Shown one piece after another: positions 7,538-13,775 of a DNA stretch of 13,775 bases. The stretch's first letter is position 1, and every line of letters starts with the position of its first letter. The notes under the pieces were generated by a model. The model worked only from the letters and a program-made list of their open reading frames with translations, searched no databases and had not been told where the DNA came from. Source of the stretch: Cyanobacteriota bacterium (GTDB lineage: Bacteria; Cyanobacteriota; Cyanobacteriia; PCC-6307; Cyanobiaceae); assembly GCA_947463165.1 (NCBI GenBank), contig CANHSW010000024.1, forward strand, positions 1-13,775, read 5' to 3'. The translations under genes were made by a program, and so were the position numbers.

Positions 7538-8068
7538 TTAGCCCCCCACCTGGAGGGCCGTGACGCTACCGCTCACCCGAAATGAATTGCCCTCCAGTTC
7601 AATCGGCGTGCCAATTTTGAGGTTTTGGTTGCCAAACACCACGCCGCCTTCGCCCTTGCGCCCCTGGCCGGCCAGCAAAAAGCGAGCATCAAGCGTACCG
7701 AAAGTGGCCTGATTGGGATCGATAGCGGTAACCACGCTGCCGTCGGGCTGCACCGCCACCAGCTTGCGCTGCAGGATTCCCACGTTCTTGATTTCCACAG
7801 AGCCGTGGGGCTGATTGCGAATCACAATCGCCACCTTTCCCTCCTGGCGCGCTGCATCCACCAGGGCGGCCGGATTGGCCACCGGAATCCCCCTCACGTC
7901 AACGGTGACCATCACGGGCACCACGTTGCCGGTGGCCCTGGCGATGGCACCGCTCAGCTTCGGACTCCAAATAACGCCTACGGCGGCGAACAGCACCGCC
8001 GCCGCCGCTCCCAGATCCACCAGGTTCCAAGAGCGGCCAGGTGGGGGGGTTCCGGTCTCAGCAGCCAT
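7538..8068 (-). CDS. DUF4330 family protein, single membrane anchor
   Basis: 176 residues. It fits the cyanobacterial DUF4330 family: a short cytoplasmic N-terminus, one hydrophobic segment (about 18-35, VDLGAAAAVLFAAVGVIW), then an extracytoplasmic domain with VPVMVTVDVRGIPVANPAAL, VAIVIRNQPHGSVEIKNVGI, a VQPDGSVV stretch, and the C-terminal NLKIGTPIELEGNSFRVSGS block. The function of the family is unknown. The fold seems to be beta-rich; a comparison with transport or secretion adaptors would be a guess. The ATG is the only good start before the anchor; no clear Shine-Dalgarno is seen. It sits 4 bases upstream of dacB and is likely co-transcribed, which hints at an envelope role without proving it. 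Confidence 0.85.
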   Translation of the reverse strand: MAAETGTPPPGRSWNLVDLGAAAAVLFAAVGVIWSPKLSGAIARATGNVVPVMVTVDVRGIPVANPAALVDAARQEGKVAIVIRNQPHGSVEIKNVGILQRKLVAVQPDGSVVTAIDPNQATFGTLDARFLLAGQGRKGEGGVVFGNQNLKIGTPIELEGNSFRVSGSVTALQVGG

Positions 8069-8135
8069 CGGAGAATTCGGTTTCGCAGCACTTTACGGAG
8101 CTTGCCAAGCTGGCACCAGAGCCGCTGTTGTGGAT

Positions 8136-8200
8136 CTAGCGGCCCAAGCCCTCGATCAAGGCATCGAGAGCCCTGGAGACTCCCCCGCCAGGCCCAGTCC
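8136..8200 (-). pseudogene. Decayed duplicate of the 3' end of the DUF1995 gene
   Basis: Positions 8136-8200 repeat 8213-8275 at an offset of 77 bases. The first 38 bases match at 36 positions, including CGGCCCAAGCCCTCGATCAA; then there is a diverged stretch with a two-base length change, and GCCAGGCCCAGTCC matches again. On the minus strand the intact copy ends the DUF1995 protein (ALDALIEGLGR, stop). The second copy keeps ALDALIEGLGR plus a stop, but its upstream part is shifted out of frame. It is a short segmental duplication, not an independent gene. Confidence 0.82.
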
Positions 8201-8212
8201 GATGGGCTGTAA

Positions 8213-8902
8213 CTAACGGCCCAAGCCCTCGATCAAAGCATCGAGAGCCCGCAGATTGCCGGCCAGGCCCAGTCCAGCTTCACCGGCGAGGGCCTCGGCG
8301 ATCTGTTCGCCATCGGGCTTGCGTTCAAACAGCTCAGCCAGGCGGAAGCCATCGGCGTCTTCGCGATACAGCTGCCATTGGTCGGGGTAGGAGCGCCTCA
8401 GCACCCCTTCAGCCAGGGGCTGCAGACAGTAGGCCGCTTGCCACTGGGCGCCAAAGCCGCGGCGGCGCTCGCGGGCCACGCTGCCGATGCCCACGGCGGC
8501 ATCTTCCAAGCGGCCGTTGAGCGTCACCACGCCGCCCCGGTGCTGTTGGCAGAGCTGCTCAAAACTGCTGTAGTCGGCGGGGGAGGGGGCCACCGCCAGC
8601 AGCAGCCCCTCGCTGGTGCCTTGGCCCTGCTGGCGCAGCAGGGAATTGAAATCGCCGCAGCGCTCCGCCAGGTCTGGTGCATCGCGCTTGGCCAGAGCCG
8701 CGGCGCCGGCATCGGCAAACAGCAGGCGCGGCTCCATACCGGCCGCCACCAATTGGCGGGTCAAGCGCAGCGCCAGCGGCAGCAAGCGCAGGCCCTCAAA
8801 ACGCCACTCCACAGTCCAGCGGCCGTTGGCATCGGCCGTTAGGGCGGCGAGCAGGGCCTCGCGGGCCTGGACTTCGGCGGCGGCCAGGTCGGCAGGGAGC
8901 AC
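8213..8902 (-). CDS. DUF1995 family protein
   Basis: 229 residues from the GTG at 8902. The sequence fits DUF1995: LPADLAAAEVQAREALLAAL at the N-terminus, WRFEGLRLLPLALRLTRQL, LLFADAGAAALAKRD, LLLAVAPSPADYSSFEQL, and a C-terminal YPDQWQLYREDADGFRL region. The domain is shared by cyanobacteria and chloroplasts; the Arabidopsis photosystem II assembly factor LPA3 and the C-terminus of a plastid adenylate kinase carry it, as I recall. Cyanobacterial function is not established. The frame stays open to an ATG at 8968, but that start would overlap the desulfurase by 41 bases and add a basic stretch not seen in the family; the GTG gives the expected N-terminus, 25 bases after the desulfurase stop. 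No signal peptide is seen. Its last codons have been duplicated downstream. Confidence 0.8.
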   Translation of the reverse strand: MLPADLAAAEVQAREALLAALTADANGRWTVEWRFEGLRLLPLALRLTRQLVAAGMEPRLLFADAGAAALAKRDAPDLAERCGDFNSLLRQQGQGTSEGLLLAVAPSPADYSSFEQLCQQHRGGVVTLNGRLEDAAVGIGSVARERRRGFGAQWQAAYCLQPLAEGVLRRSYPDQWQLYREDADGFRLAELFERKPDGEQIAEALAGEAGLGLAGNLRALDALIEGLGR

Positions 8903-8927
8903 GGCGGCGGGGCGTCTGGCGGCGACC

Positions 8928-10121
8928 CTACCGAGCCTCCAGCTCCGCCTGGGCCCGCTCCAGGGCATCGGGCACCACGGCTAAATCAGCTGCCTGCAGC
9001 CAGGGGCCGAGGCTGAGGCGCAGGCCGCTGGCGGCGCGCTCGGCGCCGTAGCCCATGGCCAGCAGCACCGGGCTGGGGGCGGGCCGGCTGCCGCCGCCAG
9101 CGCAGGCGGAGCCACTGCTGGCGGCAATGCCCTGGCGCCAGAGCGCCTGCACCAGGGCGCGTCCGGAAAGGGCACGGCCCCAGCGGTCCGCCAGCGTGAG
9201 GCTGATGTGATGGGGAAGGCGCACTGGCGCCAGGCTCTGGCGTGGATCTGGACCGCTGAGCTCCACACCGGGCAGGGCCAGCAAGGCGGCGAGCAGGGGA
9301 TCGCGCAACTGGGCAATGGGATCGCGGCCGCCGTGCCGTCGCAGCCGCTGCTGGCATAGCGCCAGGGCGGCGGCAAAACCGGCCGCCAGCACCACCGGCT
9401 CGGTGCCGGCCCGCAGGCCCCGCTCCTGGCCCCCGCCGCCGATTTGGGGAGCCGGTTCCAGCCCTGGCCGCAGCAGCAGCGCACCGATACCGCGGGGACC
9501 CTGAATTTTGTGAGCCGTGAAACTGAGCAGATCGGCCGGCAGCGTCGCCCAGTCGATCAACTGATGACCCACCACCTGCACGGCATCGAGGTGCAGGGGA
9601 ATGCCAGCGCTGCGGCATTGGGCGCCGATGCTCTCGATCGCCTGCAGGCTGCCCACTTCGCTCTGGCCCCAGATCAGGGACACCAGGCGGGTGGGGGGTG
9701 CCAGCAAACTCTCGGCCCGATCGGGCAGCAGCCGGCCGCAGCCATCCACCGGCCAGCGGGCCAGACTCCAGCCGCGCCGCACCAGGCTGGCGGCGGCGGC
9801 CTCCACGGCCGGGTGTTCCAGGGCTGAAATCACCAATCTGGGCGGCTGGCCAGCGGGGGGCCCAGGCCAGCGCTCAGCCAGCCCCAGCAGAGCCAAATGC
9901 ACAGATTCACTGCCGCCGGAAGTGAATACCAATTCCTGCGGCGCCGCCCCCAGCTCTGCCGCGATGGCGGCGCGACTGCGTTCGAGGCACTCGGCGGCGG
10001 CCCAGCCGAGGCCGTGCAAGCTGGAGGGATTGGCCCAGGCCTTGGCACTGGCCTCGGCCATGGCAGCCAGCACCTCGGCAGCCGGAGGGGCGGTGGCACA
10101 GGCGTCTAGGTAGATGGCCAT
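8928..10121 (-). CDS. Cysteine desulfurase of the NifS/IscS type
   Basis: 397 residues, a class V PLP aminotransferase that takes sulfur from cysteine to make alanine and an enzyme-bound persulfide. Visible features: YLDACATAP (4-12), NPSSLHGLG (31-39), TSGGSESVHLAL (67-78), PLP-stacking H103 in ALEHPAV, HLDAVQ (177-182, D179 and Q182), Schiff-base K205 in SFTAHKIQGPRG, GGGGQERGLRAGT (228-240), catalytic C340 in SSGSAC, and RLSLG (368-372). The usual NNE motif reads QSE (153-155), and YLDNxATT is altered to YLDACATA, so this is a divergent branch; the core catalytic residues are kept. It begins 11 bases after the dapF stop and is followed by the DUF1995 gene. Its sulfur acceptor is unknown: I see no SufE, IscU or tRNA-thiolation gene in the window. 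Confidence 0.93.
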   Translation of the reverse strand: MAIYLDACATAPPAAEVLAAMAEASAKAWANPSSLHGLGWAAAECLERSRAAIAAELGAAPQELVFTSGGSESVHLALLGLAERWPGPPAGQPPRLVISALEHPAVEAAAASLVRRGWSLARWPVDGCGRLLPDRAESLLAPPTRLVSLIWGQSEVGSLQAIESIGAQCRSAGIPLHLDAVQVVGHQLIDWATLPADLLSFTAHKIQGPRGIGALLLRPGLEPAPQIGGGGQERGLRAGTEPVVLAAGFAAALALCQQRLRRHGGRDPIAQLRDPLLAALLALPGVELSGPDPRQSLAPVRLPHHISLTLADRWGRALSGRALVQALWRQGIAASSGSACAGGGSRPAPSPVLLAMGYGAERAASGLRLSLGPWLQAADLAVVPDALERAQAELEAR

Positions 10122-10132
10122 AACCCGGGCGC

Positions 10133-11416
10133 TCAGCCAGCTGTTTCGGGACCAGGGGTATCCAGGCCAAGGGCATCCAGGCCAGGGGTATCCAGGCCAG
10201 ATGCGTCCAAAGCAGAGCGACGCTGCGCCCGGGCGCGGCTGCGCGATTCGATCGAGTTGCTGGCCAGGGCCACCAGGTCGTCTAGGGAGCTGCTGTTGAG
10301 CATCTCCAGGGTCTTGGCCCTGATGGCGGCCGTAGGGCAGTCGTCAGGCCTCTGGCAGCCGTGCACGCAGGCCACGGAGCAGTTGATTGGCGGCTCCCCC
10401 TGGCTGACGCCGGGCCCTGGCTCCTGGCCCTGGCGTTGCTGTTCAACGGGCTGTTGCACGAGACCCTGTTGCCCAAGCTCCTGTTGCTCAAAATCCAGTT
10501 GTTCGCTCGGCTGCGTATCGAGCTGCTGATCACTGAAATCGGCGGCCGGCGCCGGGCCCCAGAGCAGCGGCGAGAGCACACCGTCGAACACGGCCTCGGC
10601 CGGGCCATCCATGAACAGGTGGTCGCTGGCCTCATCCCAGTAGATCTCCAGCGGACCGCCGGGCAGATCGAGCCGGGCGCGGCGGCCGGCGATGCCGAGG
10701 CGATGGCAAACCACCAAGGTGGCGCAGGCGCCGGTGCCGCAGGCCAGGGTGGGGCCAGCGCCCCGCTCCCATACCCGCATCACCAGGTGGCTGGGGCTGA
10801 GGGCCTGGACAAAATGCACGTTGGTCTTGGCCGGAAAGCTGGGATGCAGCTCCAGGGCGGCGCCGAAGCGCTCCAGATCCACCTGCTCCACATCGGCCAC
10901 TGGAATCACCATGTGGGGATTGCCCATGCCGGCGGCGCCCACCTGAAAGCTTTCGCCGGCGGCTTCAATCAAGCCCTCGGGGATGCCAGAGGGGCCGATC
11001 TCCAGGGTGGTGGGAATGGCGGCGGGTTGCAGGAAGGGGGCGCCCATGTCCACCCGAATCGTGCCGTCGCTCAGCAATTCGGGCACGATGCGGCCGGCGA
11101 GGGTGTCGATCTGCCACTGGCGACCGGGCTCATCGCCGTCGCTGTCGGCCAGGAAGCGAGCCAGGCAACGGATGCCATTGCCACACATCTCCGGCTCGGT
11201 GCCATCGGCGTTGAAGATGCGCATGCGCAGTTCGCCGCCGGCATTGGGGGGCAGAGCCAGGATCACGCCATCACCACCCACGCCAAAGCGGCGGTCGCAA
11301 AGCAACTTCACCAAATCTGGGGAGAGATCGAAGCAAAAATCCGTGCTGGGGGCATCGCGACCGTCCAGCATCAAGAAATCGTTACCCAGGCCTTGATACT
11401 TGCTGAAAGAAAGCAC
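10133..11416 (-). CDS. dapF: Diaminopimelate epimerase with an extra cysteine-rich C-terminal tail
   Basis: 427 residues from the GTG at 11416, which gives the family N-terminus (LSFSKYQGLGNDFLMLDG). DapF converts LL- to meso-diaminopimelate for lysine and peptidoglycan. Catalytic cysteines are C78 (EMCGNGIRC) and C226 (LACGTGACA); FGVGGDGV (44-51) and GNPHMV (165-170) are also present. The enzyme is complete at about residue 285 (FDGVLSPLL). After it come a Gln-rich linker (about 295-332), a module with C346-x3-C350-x3-C354-x5-C360, a helical-looking stretch (LEMLNSSSLDDLVALASNSI) and a basic segment (SRSRARAQRR), then pentapeptide repeats (GLDTP, GLDAL, GLDTP). Typical DapF has about 280 residues. 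An open frame upstream of the GTG is antisense to hfq. The tail is in frame with no stop; it could be a real fusion or a sequencing frameshift. Confidence 0.95.
   Translation of the reverse strand: MLSFSKYQGLGNDFLMLDGRDAPSTDFCFDLSPDLVKLLCDRRFGVGGDGVILALPPNAGGELRMRIFNADGTEPEMCGNGIRCLARFLADSDGDEPGRQWQIDTLAGRIVPELLSDGTIRVDMGAPFLQPAAIPTTLEIGPSGIPEGLIEAAGESFQVGAAGMGNPHMVIPVADVEQVDLERFGAALELHPSFPAKTNVHFVQALSPSHLVMRVWERGAGPTLACGTGACATLVVCHRLGIAGRRARLDLPGGPLEIYWDEASDHLFMDGPAEAVFDGVLSPLLWGPAPAADFSDQQLDTQPSEQLDFEQQELGQQGLVQQPVEQQRQGQEPGPGVSQGEPPINCSVACVHGCQRPDDCPTAAIRAKTLEMLNSSSLDDLVALASNSIESRSRARAQRRSALDASGLDTPGLDALGLDTPGPETAG
10153..10212. repeat. 15-base tandem repeats at the 3' end of dapF
   Basis: Units at 10153-10167 (CAGGGGTATCCAGGC), 10168-10182 (CAAGGGCATCCAGGC) and 10183-10197 (identical to the first), with a degenerate fourth unit to 10212. 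On the coding strand they encode the GLD-TP/AL series at the very end of the DapF tail. Confidence 0.88.
10217..10396 (-). other. Cysteine-rich module within the DapF tail
   Basis: Residues 341-400 of the DapF frame. Four cysteines in 15 residues (CSVACVHGCQRPDDC) precede a short amphipathic-looking helix and an Arg-rich end. The module is flanked by low-complexity linker on one side and repeats on the other, so it reads as an independent small domain. I do not recognise the family. A four-cysteine cluster of this spacing could hold a metal or iron-sulfur centre or form disulfides; the sequence alone does not decide. Confidence 0.6.
10385..10401 (-). promoter_or_regulatory. Shine-Dalgarno-like site inside the dapF frame, before the cysteine module
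   Basis: On the minus strand AGGGGGAG (10401-10394) lies six bases before ATC-AAC-TGC, that is, directly before I344-N345-C346. ATC is a rare start codon. The spacing is right for a ribosome site, which could be a relic of a once separate gene or allow internal initiation. It may also be chance in a G-rich region. Confidence 0.25.
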
Positions 11417-11449
11417 GATCCTGGTCTGGGCAGCTGAACTGACAATCCT
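11417..11449. promoter_or_regulatory. Divergent gap between dapF and hfq
   Basis: Only 33 bases separate the dapF GTG (minus) and the hfq ATG (plus). Any promoters must overlap here or lie inside the opposite gene. On the minus strand TAGGAT (within CATAGGATTG, 11444-11451) is a weak -10 candidate about 30 bases before the dapF GTG. No good -35 and no Shine-Dalgarno for hfq are seen. Confidence 0.3.
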
Positions 11450-11686
11450 ATGCAGAGCGTTTTGGGCAGAGGCGGCGGTGGCTTCGATGCCAGCCAGCCG
11501 GGCATTCGCCACATTCAAGGCCTGATCCGCCAGGGATCGCCGCTGAAGCTGACGCTCCTGAGTGGCGAGCAGCTCCAGGGGTTGCTGCGCTGGCAAGACC
11601 AGGACTACCTGGCGATCAGCCAGGAGGGACAGCCGCTGATCCTGGTGAACCGCCACGCCATTGCCATGCTGCAGGCCCTGCCCTAG
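11450..11686 (+). CDS. hfq: Cyanobacterial Hfq (Sm-like) protein
   Basis: 78 residues. The Sm fold is visible as IRHIQGLIRQG (helix, 19-29), then strands LKLTLLSGEQLQGLLRWQDQDYLAI (32-56) and PLILVNRHAIAML (62-74). Cyanobacterial Hfq is short and lacks most RNA-binding residues of the enterobacterial protein; in Synechocystis it acts through the pilus motor PilB1 rather than as a classic sRNA chaperone. The Tyr-Lys-His motif of E. coli is here N67-R68-H69. There is no acidic C-terminal tail. It stands divergent to dapF, an arrangement I recall from other cyanobacteria. The ATG at 11450 has no Shine-Dalgarno and gives a Gly-rich N-terminus (GRGGGG), so the start is less certain than the gene; a TTG at 11462 is the alternative. 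Confidence 0.85.
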   Translation: MQSVLGRGGGGFDASQPGIRHIQGLIRQGSPLKLTLLSGEQLQGLLRWQDQDYLAISQEGQPLILVNRHAIAMLQALP

Positions 11687-11715
11687 GGGCTGTCGCTGGG
11701 GAATCGCAGGTCCGG

Positions 11716-11787
11716 CTTGTCTGACTGGCCGAATCCAGCTGCCTGGGTGAGCTGAATCGGCTGTGGCACCATCACAAACCAGACAAG
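11716..11787 (+). other. Possible structured leader of leuS
   Basis: Between hfq and leuS, CTTGTCTG (11716-11723) is an exact reverse complement of CAGACAAG (11780-11787). Inside this pair is a second hairpin: CCGA-atc-CAGCT (11729-11740) with AGCTG-aa-TCGG (11750-11760), loop GCCTGGGTG. The outer 3' arm overlaps the leuS ribosome site. No T-run follows either stem. It is a candidate for translation control or only the hfq 3' end; no known riboswitch or T-box signal is seen. Confidence 0.4.
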
Positions 11788-11789
11788 GG
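11785..11789 (+). promoter_or_regulatory. Ribosome binding site of leuS
   Basis: AAGGG six bases before the GTG at 11796. Its first three bases (AAG, 11785-11787) belong to the 3' arm of the outer leader helix, so folding would hide it. It decides for the GTG at 11796 over the second in-frame GTG at 11805. Confidence 0.5.
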
Positions 11790-11795
11790 CCTGTC

Positions 11796-13775
11796 GTGAG
11801 CGAAGTGAGCCGCTATCAACCCCAGGCCATCGAGGGCAGTTGGCAACAGCTGTGGCAGGCGGCGGAACTGGATGCCACCCCAGATGGGGCAACCGATCTG
11901 GAGGCGGATGGGGCAGGGGCAAGCCCCGAGAGCTTCTACGCCCTGTCGATGTTTCCCTACCCCTCGGGGAACCTGCACATGGGCCATGTGCGCAACTACG
12001 TGATCACCGACGTGGTGGCACGGGTGCAGCGGATGCGCGGCAAGCAAGTGCTGCATCCGATGGGCTGGGATGCCTTTGGTCTGCCGGCCGAAAATGCGGC
12101 GATTGAAAGGGGTGTCGATCCAGGCGTCTGGACCGACCGCAACATCGCGGCGATGCGCGATCAGCTGCGCCAACTGGGCCTGTCGATCGACTGGGATCGG
12201 GAGCTGGCCACCTGCCACAGCGACTACTACCGCTGGACCCAATGGCTGTTCCTGCAGTTTCTGGAGGCGGGGCTGGCCTACCAAAAGGAGGCCACCGTCA
12301 ACTGGGACCCGGTGGACCAGACGGTGCTGGCCAACGAACAGGTGGACAGCGAGGGGCGTTCCTGGCGCTCCGGGGCCATTGTGCAAAAGCGCCAGCTGCG
12401 CCAGTGGTTCCTGCGCATCACCGCCTACGCCGACCAGCTGCTGGACGATCTGCCCAAGCTGACCGGCTGGCCGGAACGGGTGCGCACCATGCAGGCCAAT
12501 TGGATTGGCCGCAGCAAAGGCGCCGAATTGCACTTTTCAGTAGTAGATGCCAACGGCGAGAGCAGCGGTGAGCGAATCACGGTTTTCACCACCCGGCCGG
12601 ACACAATTTATGGGGCCAGTTATGTAGTGCTCGCACCGGAACATCCGCTGGTGGCCCAGCTCACCAGCAGCGGACAGCAGCTGCAGGTGGAAGCCTTTTG
12701 CGATATTGTCAGCAGCCAGAGCGAACAGGAACGCACGGCGGAAGATAAGCCCAAGCGAGGGGTGCCCCTGGGCTCGCTGGTGCGCAATCCGGCCAGCGGC
12801 GAACTGCTGCCAATTTGGATCGCCGACTACGTGCTAGCCGAATACGGCACCGGAGCGGTGATGGGGGTGCCCGCCCATGACCAGCGGGATTTTGTATTCG
12901 CCCGCCAGTACGAACTGCCGGTAAAGCAGGTAATTATTCCCGAGGGCAGCGACGAACACGCCTATGAGGGTGGTGCCTGGACAGAAGCCGGGGTGCTGAT
13001 CCACTCCGCTGAATTTAATGGCCTAAAAAGTAGCGAGGCCAAACTGGCGATCACCGAGGCGGCTGAGCGGGGCGGCTGGGGCCAGGGCAGGGTGCAATAC
13101 CGGCTGCGCGATTGGCTGATCTCCCGACAGCGCTACTGGGGTTGCCCAATTCCGGTGATCCACTGCCCTAGCTGCGGCGTGGTGCCGGTGCCAACCGCCC
13201 AGCTGCCAGTGGAGCTGCCCGATGCCGGCGCCTTCAGCGGCAAGGGGGGGTCGCCCCTGGCCCAGCAGCAGCAATGGCTGAACGTGGCCTGCCCGAGCTG
13301 CGGCGAGCCCGCGCAGCGGGAAACGGACACCATGGATACCTTCATGTGCTCCAGCTGGTATTACCTGCGCTATAGCGATCCCCACAACAAGGAACTACCG
13401 TTTGATCGCCAGAAAGTGGATCGCTGGCTGCCGGTGGATCAATACGTGGGTGGCATCGAACACGCAATCCTCCATTTGCTTTACTCCCGCTTCTTTACCA
13501 AGGTGCTAAGAGATCGGGGGTTGCTCAGTTTTGACGAGCCATTCACCCGGCTGCTCACCCAGGGAATGGTGCAAGGGATTACCTACAAAAATCCCGCCAC
13601 GGGCAAGTATATCGCCCCAAGCGATGTGAAAGATGCAGACGATCCCCGCGATCCGGCAAGCGGCGAAAGGCTGGATACATTCTACGAAAAAATGTCTAAA
13701 TCAAAGTATAATGGAGTAGATCCTGCCCAGGTAATTGACCGCTACGGAGCCGATACGGCGCGCATGTTTATTTTA
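11796..13775 (+). CDS. leuS: Leucyl-tRNA synthetase, 3' part cut by the window edge
   Basis: The first 660 codons are visible of a protein that usually has about 860; the frame is open at the right edge. It charges tRNA-Leu with leucine in the cytoplasm. Class I motifs are present: HMGH (61-64) in [17 protein letters not shown] and KMSKS (632-636). The CP1 editing domain between them shows the Thr-rich TTRPDT (near 265) and the [16 protein letters not shown] block with its conserved Asp. [24 protein letters not shown] and the paired CPSCG zinc-type motifs also fit. GTG is the start, supported by AAGGG six bases upstream. The last 300 bases are visibly richer in A/T than the rest. The C-terminal anticodon-binding and tail domains lie outside the window. 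Confidence 0.97.
   Translation, partial: MSEVSRYQPQAIEGSWQQLWQAAELDATPDGATDLEADGAGASPESFYALSMFPYPSGNLHMGHVRNYVITDVVARVQRMRGKQVLHPMGWDAFGLPAENAAIERGVDPGVWTDRNIAAMRDQLRQLGLSIDWDRELATCHSDYYRWTQWLFLQFLEAGLAYQKEATVNWDPVDQTVLANEQVDSEGRSWRSGAIVQKRQLRQWFLRITAYADQLLDDLPKLTGWPERVRTMQANWIGRSKGAELHFSVVDANGESSGERITVFTTRPDTIYGASYVVLAPEHPLVAQLTSSGQQLQVEAFCDIVSSQSEQERTAEDKPKRGVPLGSLVRNPASGELLPIWIADYVLAEYGTGAVMGVPAHDQRDFVFARQYELPVKQVIIPEGSDEHAYEGGAWTEAGVLIHSAEFNGLKSSEAKLAITEAAERGGWGQGRVQYRLRDWLISRQRYWGCPIPVIHCPSCGVVPVPTAQLPVELPDAGAFSGKGGSPLAQQQQWLNVACPSCGEPAQRETDTMDTFMCSSWYYLRYSDPHNKELPFDRQKVDRWLPVDQYVGGIEHAILHLLYSRFFTKVLRDRGLLSFDEPFTRLLTQGMVQGITYKNPATGKYIAPSDVKDADDPRDPASGERLDTFYEKMSKSKYNGVDPAQVIDRYGADTARMFIL

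Noticed and set aside
8192..8207. GCCCA/TGGGC hairpin after the DUF1995 gene as a terminator
   Set aside because: The stem is only five bases, no T-run follows on the minus strand, and it lies in duplicated coding sequence.
8981..9618. Two further minus-strand frames inside the desulfurase gene
   Set aside because: Both are alternative frames of a gene whose own frame carries every PLP-enzyme motif.
10361..11437. 358-codon plus-strand open frame
   Set aside because: Antisense to dapF with its catalytic cysteines. Low-complexity translation, no domain.
11687..11795. T-box or leucine attenuator before leuS
   Set aside because: There is no T-box sequence, no leader peptide with leucine codons and no terminator T-run. 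Only generic base pairing is visible.
11772..12533. 253-codon minus-strand open frame
   Set aside because: Antisense to leuS across the HMGH region. His/Gln/Pro-rich shadow translation.
1..13775. CRISPR, mobile element, defence or toxin-antitoxin system
   Set aside because: No spaced direct repeats, transposase, integrase or toxin-like small gene was found. All larger frames are housekeeping or conserved cyanobacterial genes.

Overview
The window is a gene-dense, high-GC stretch from a picocyanobacterium, most likely of the Synechococcus/Cyanobium (alpha-cyanobacterial) group. The evidence is the combination of a HemJ-type protoporphyrinogen oxidase, a cyanobacterial short Hfq, DUF4330 and DUF1995 proteins, a Cdv3/DivIVA-like coiled-coil protein beside coaD, and UvrC and LeuRS sequences of cyanobacterial type. 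There is no IS element, prophage gene, CRISPR array, tRNA or rRNA. No stretch over 300 bases is empty; the largest gaps are 144 bases (8069-8212) and 109 bases (11687-11795).

Left block, read leftwards (positions 4535 to 1): a flavin reductase-like protein, uvrC, a small secreted protein of unknown function, hemJ, and a PHP-domain phosphoesterase cut by the window edge. Several junctions overlap by four bases (GTGA between the flavin reductase and uvrC, ATGA between hemJ and the PHP gene), so this looks like one transcription unit. Middle block, read rightwards (4629 to 6057): coaD, and overlapping it by 8 bases a coiled-coil protein resembling Cdv3.

Right-hand leftward block (11416 to 6061): dapF, a NifS/IscS-like cysteine desulfurase, a DUF1995 protein, a DUF4330 protein and a D-Ala-D-Ala carboxypeptidase (PBP4, dacB). 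DapF makes meso-diaminopimelate for lysine and peptidoglycan and DacB trims peptidoglycan, so the ends of this unit share a cell-wall theme. The dacB and cdv3-like genes converge with 3 bases between their stop codons. Rightward from 11450 lie hfq (divergent from dapF, 33 bases between start codons) and leuS, which runs off the right edge just past its KMSKS motif.

The genes are mostly housekeeping. The unusual material is at their ends. DapF carries an extra C-terminal tail of about 140 residues made of a Gln-rich linker, a compact four-cysteine module and a five-residue repeat. UvrC carries an extra tail of about 90 residues built on a 15-base tandem repeat. The stretch after uvrC holds 15- and 21-base repeats and an 11-base inverted repeat. 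The last codons of the DUF1995 gene are duplicated as a decayed copy downstream. The 15-base repeats at separate loci share a GAT-(N)-CCCT-like core, which suggests a local family of short, frame-preserving repeats that grow at gene ends. The most interesting candidate is the DapF-cysteine-module fusion directly upstream of a cysteine desulfurase. All function names rest on motif reading without database search.
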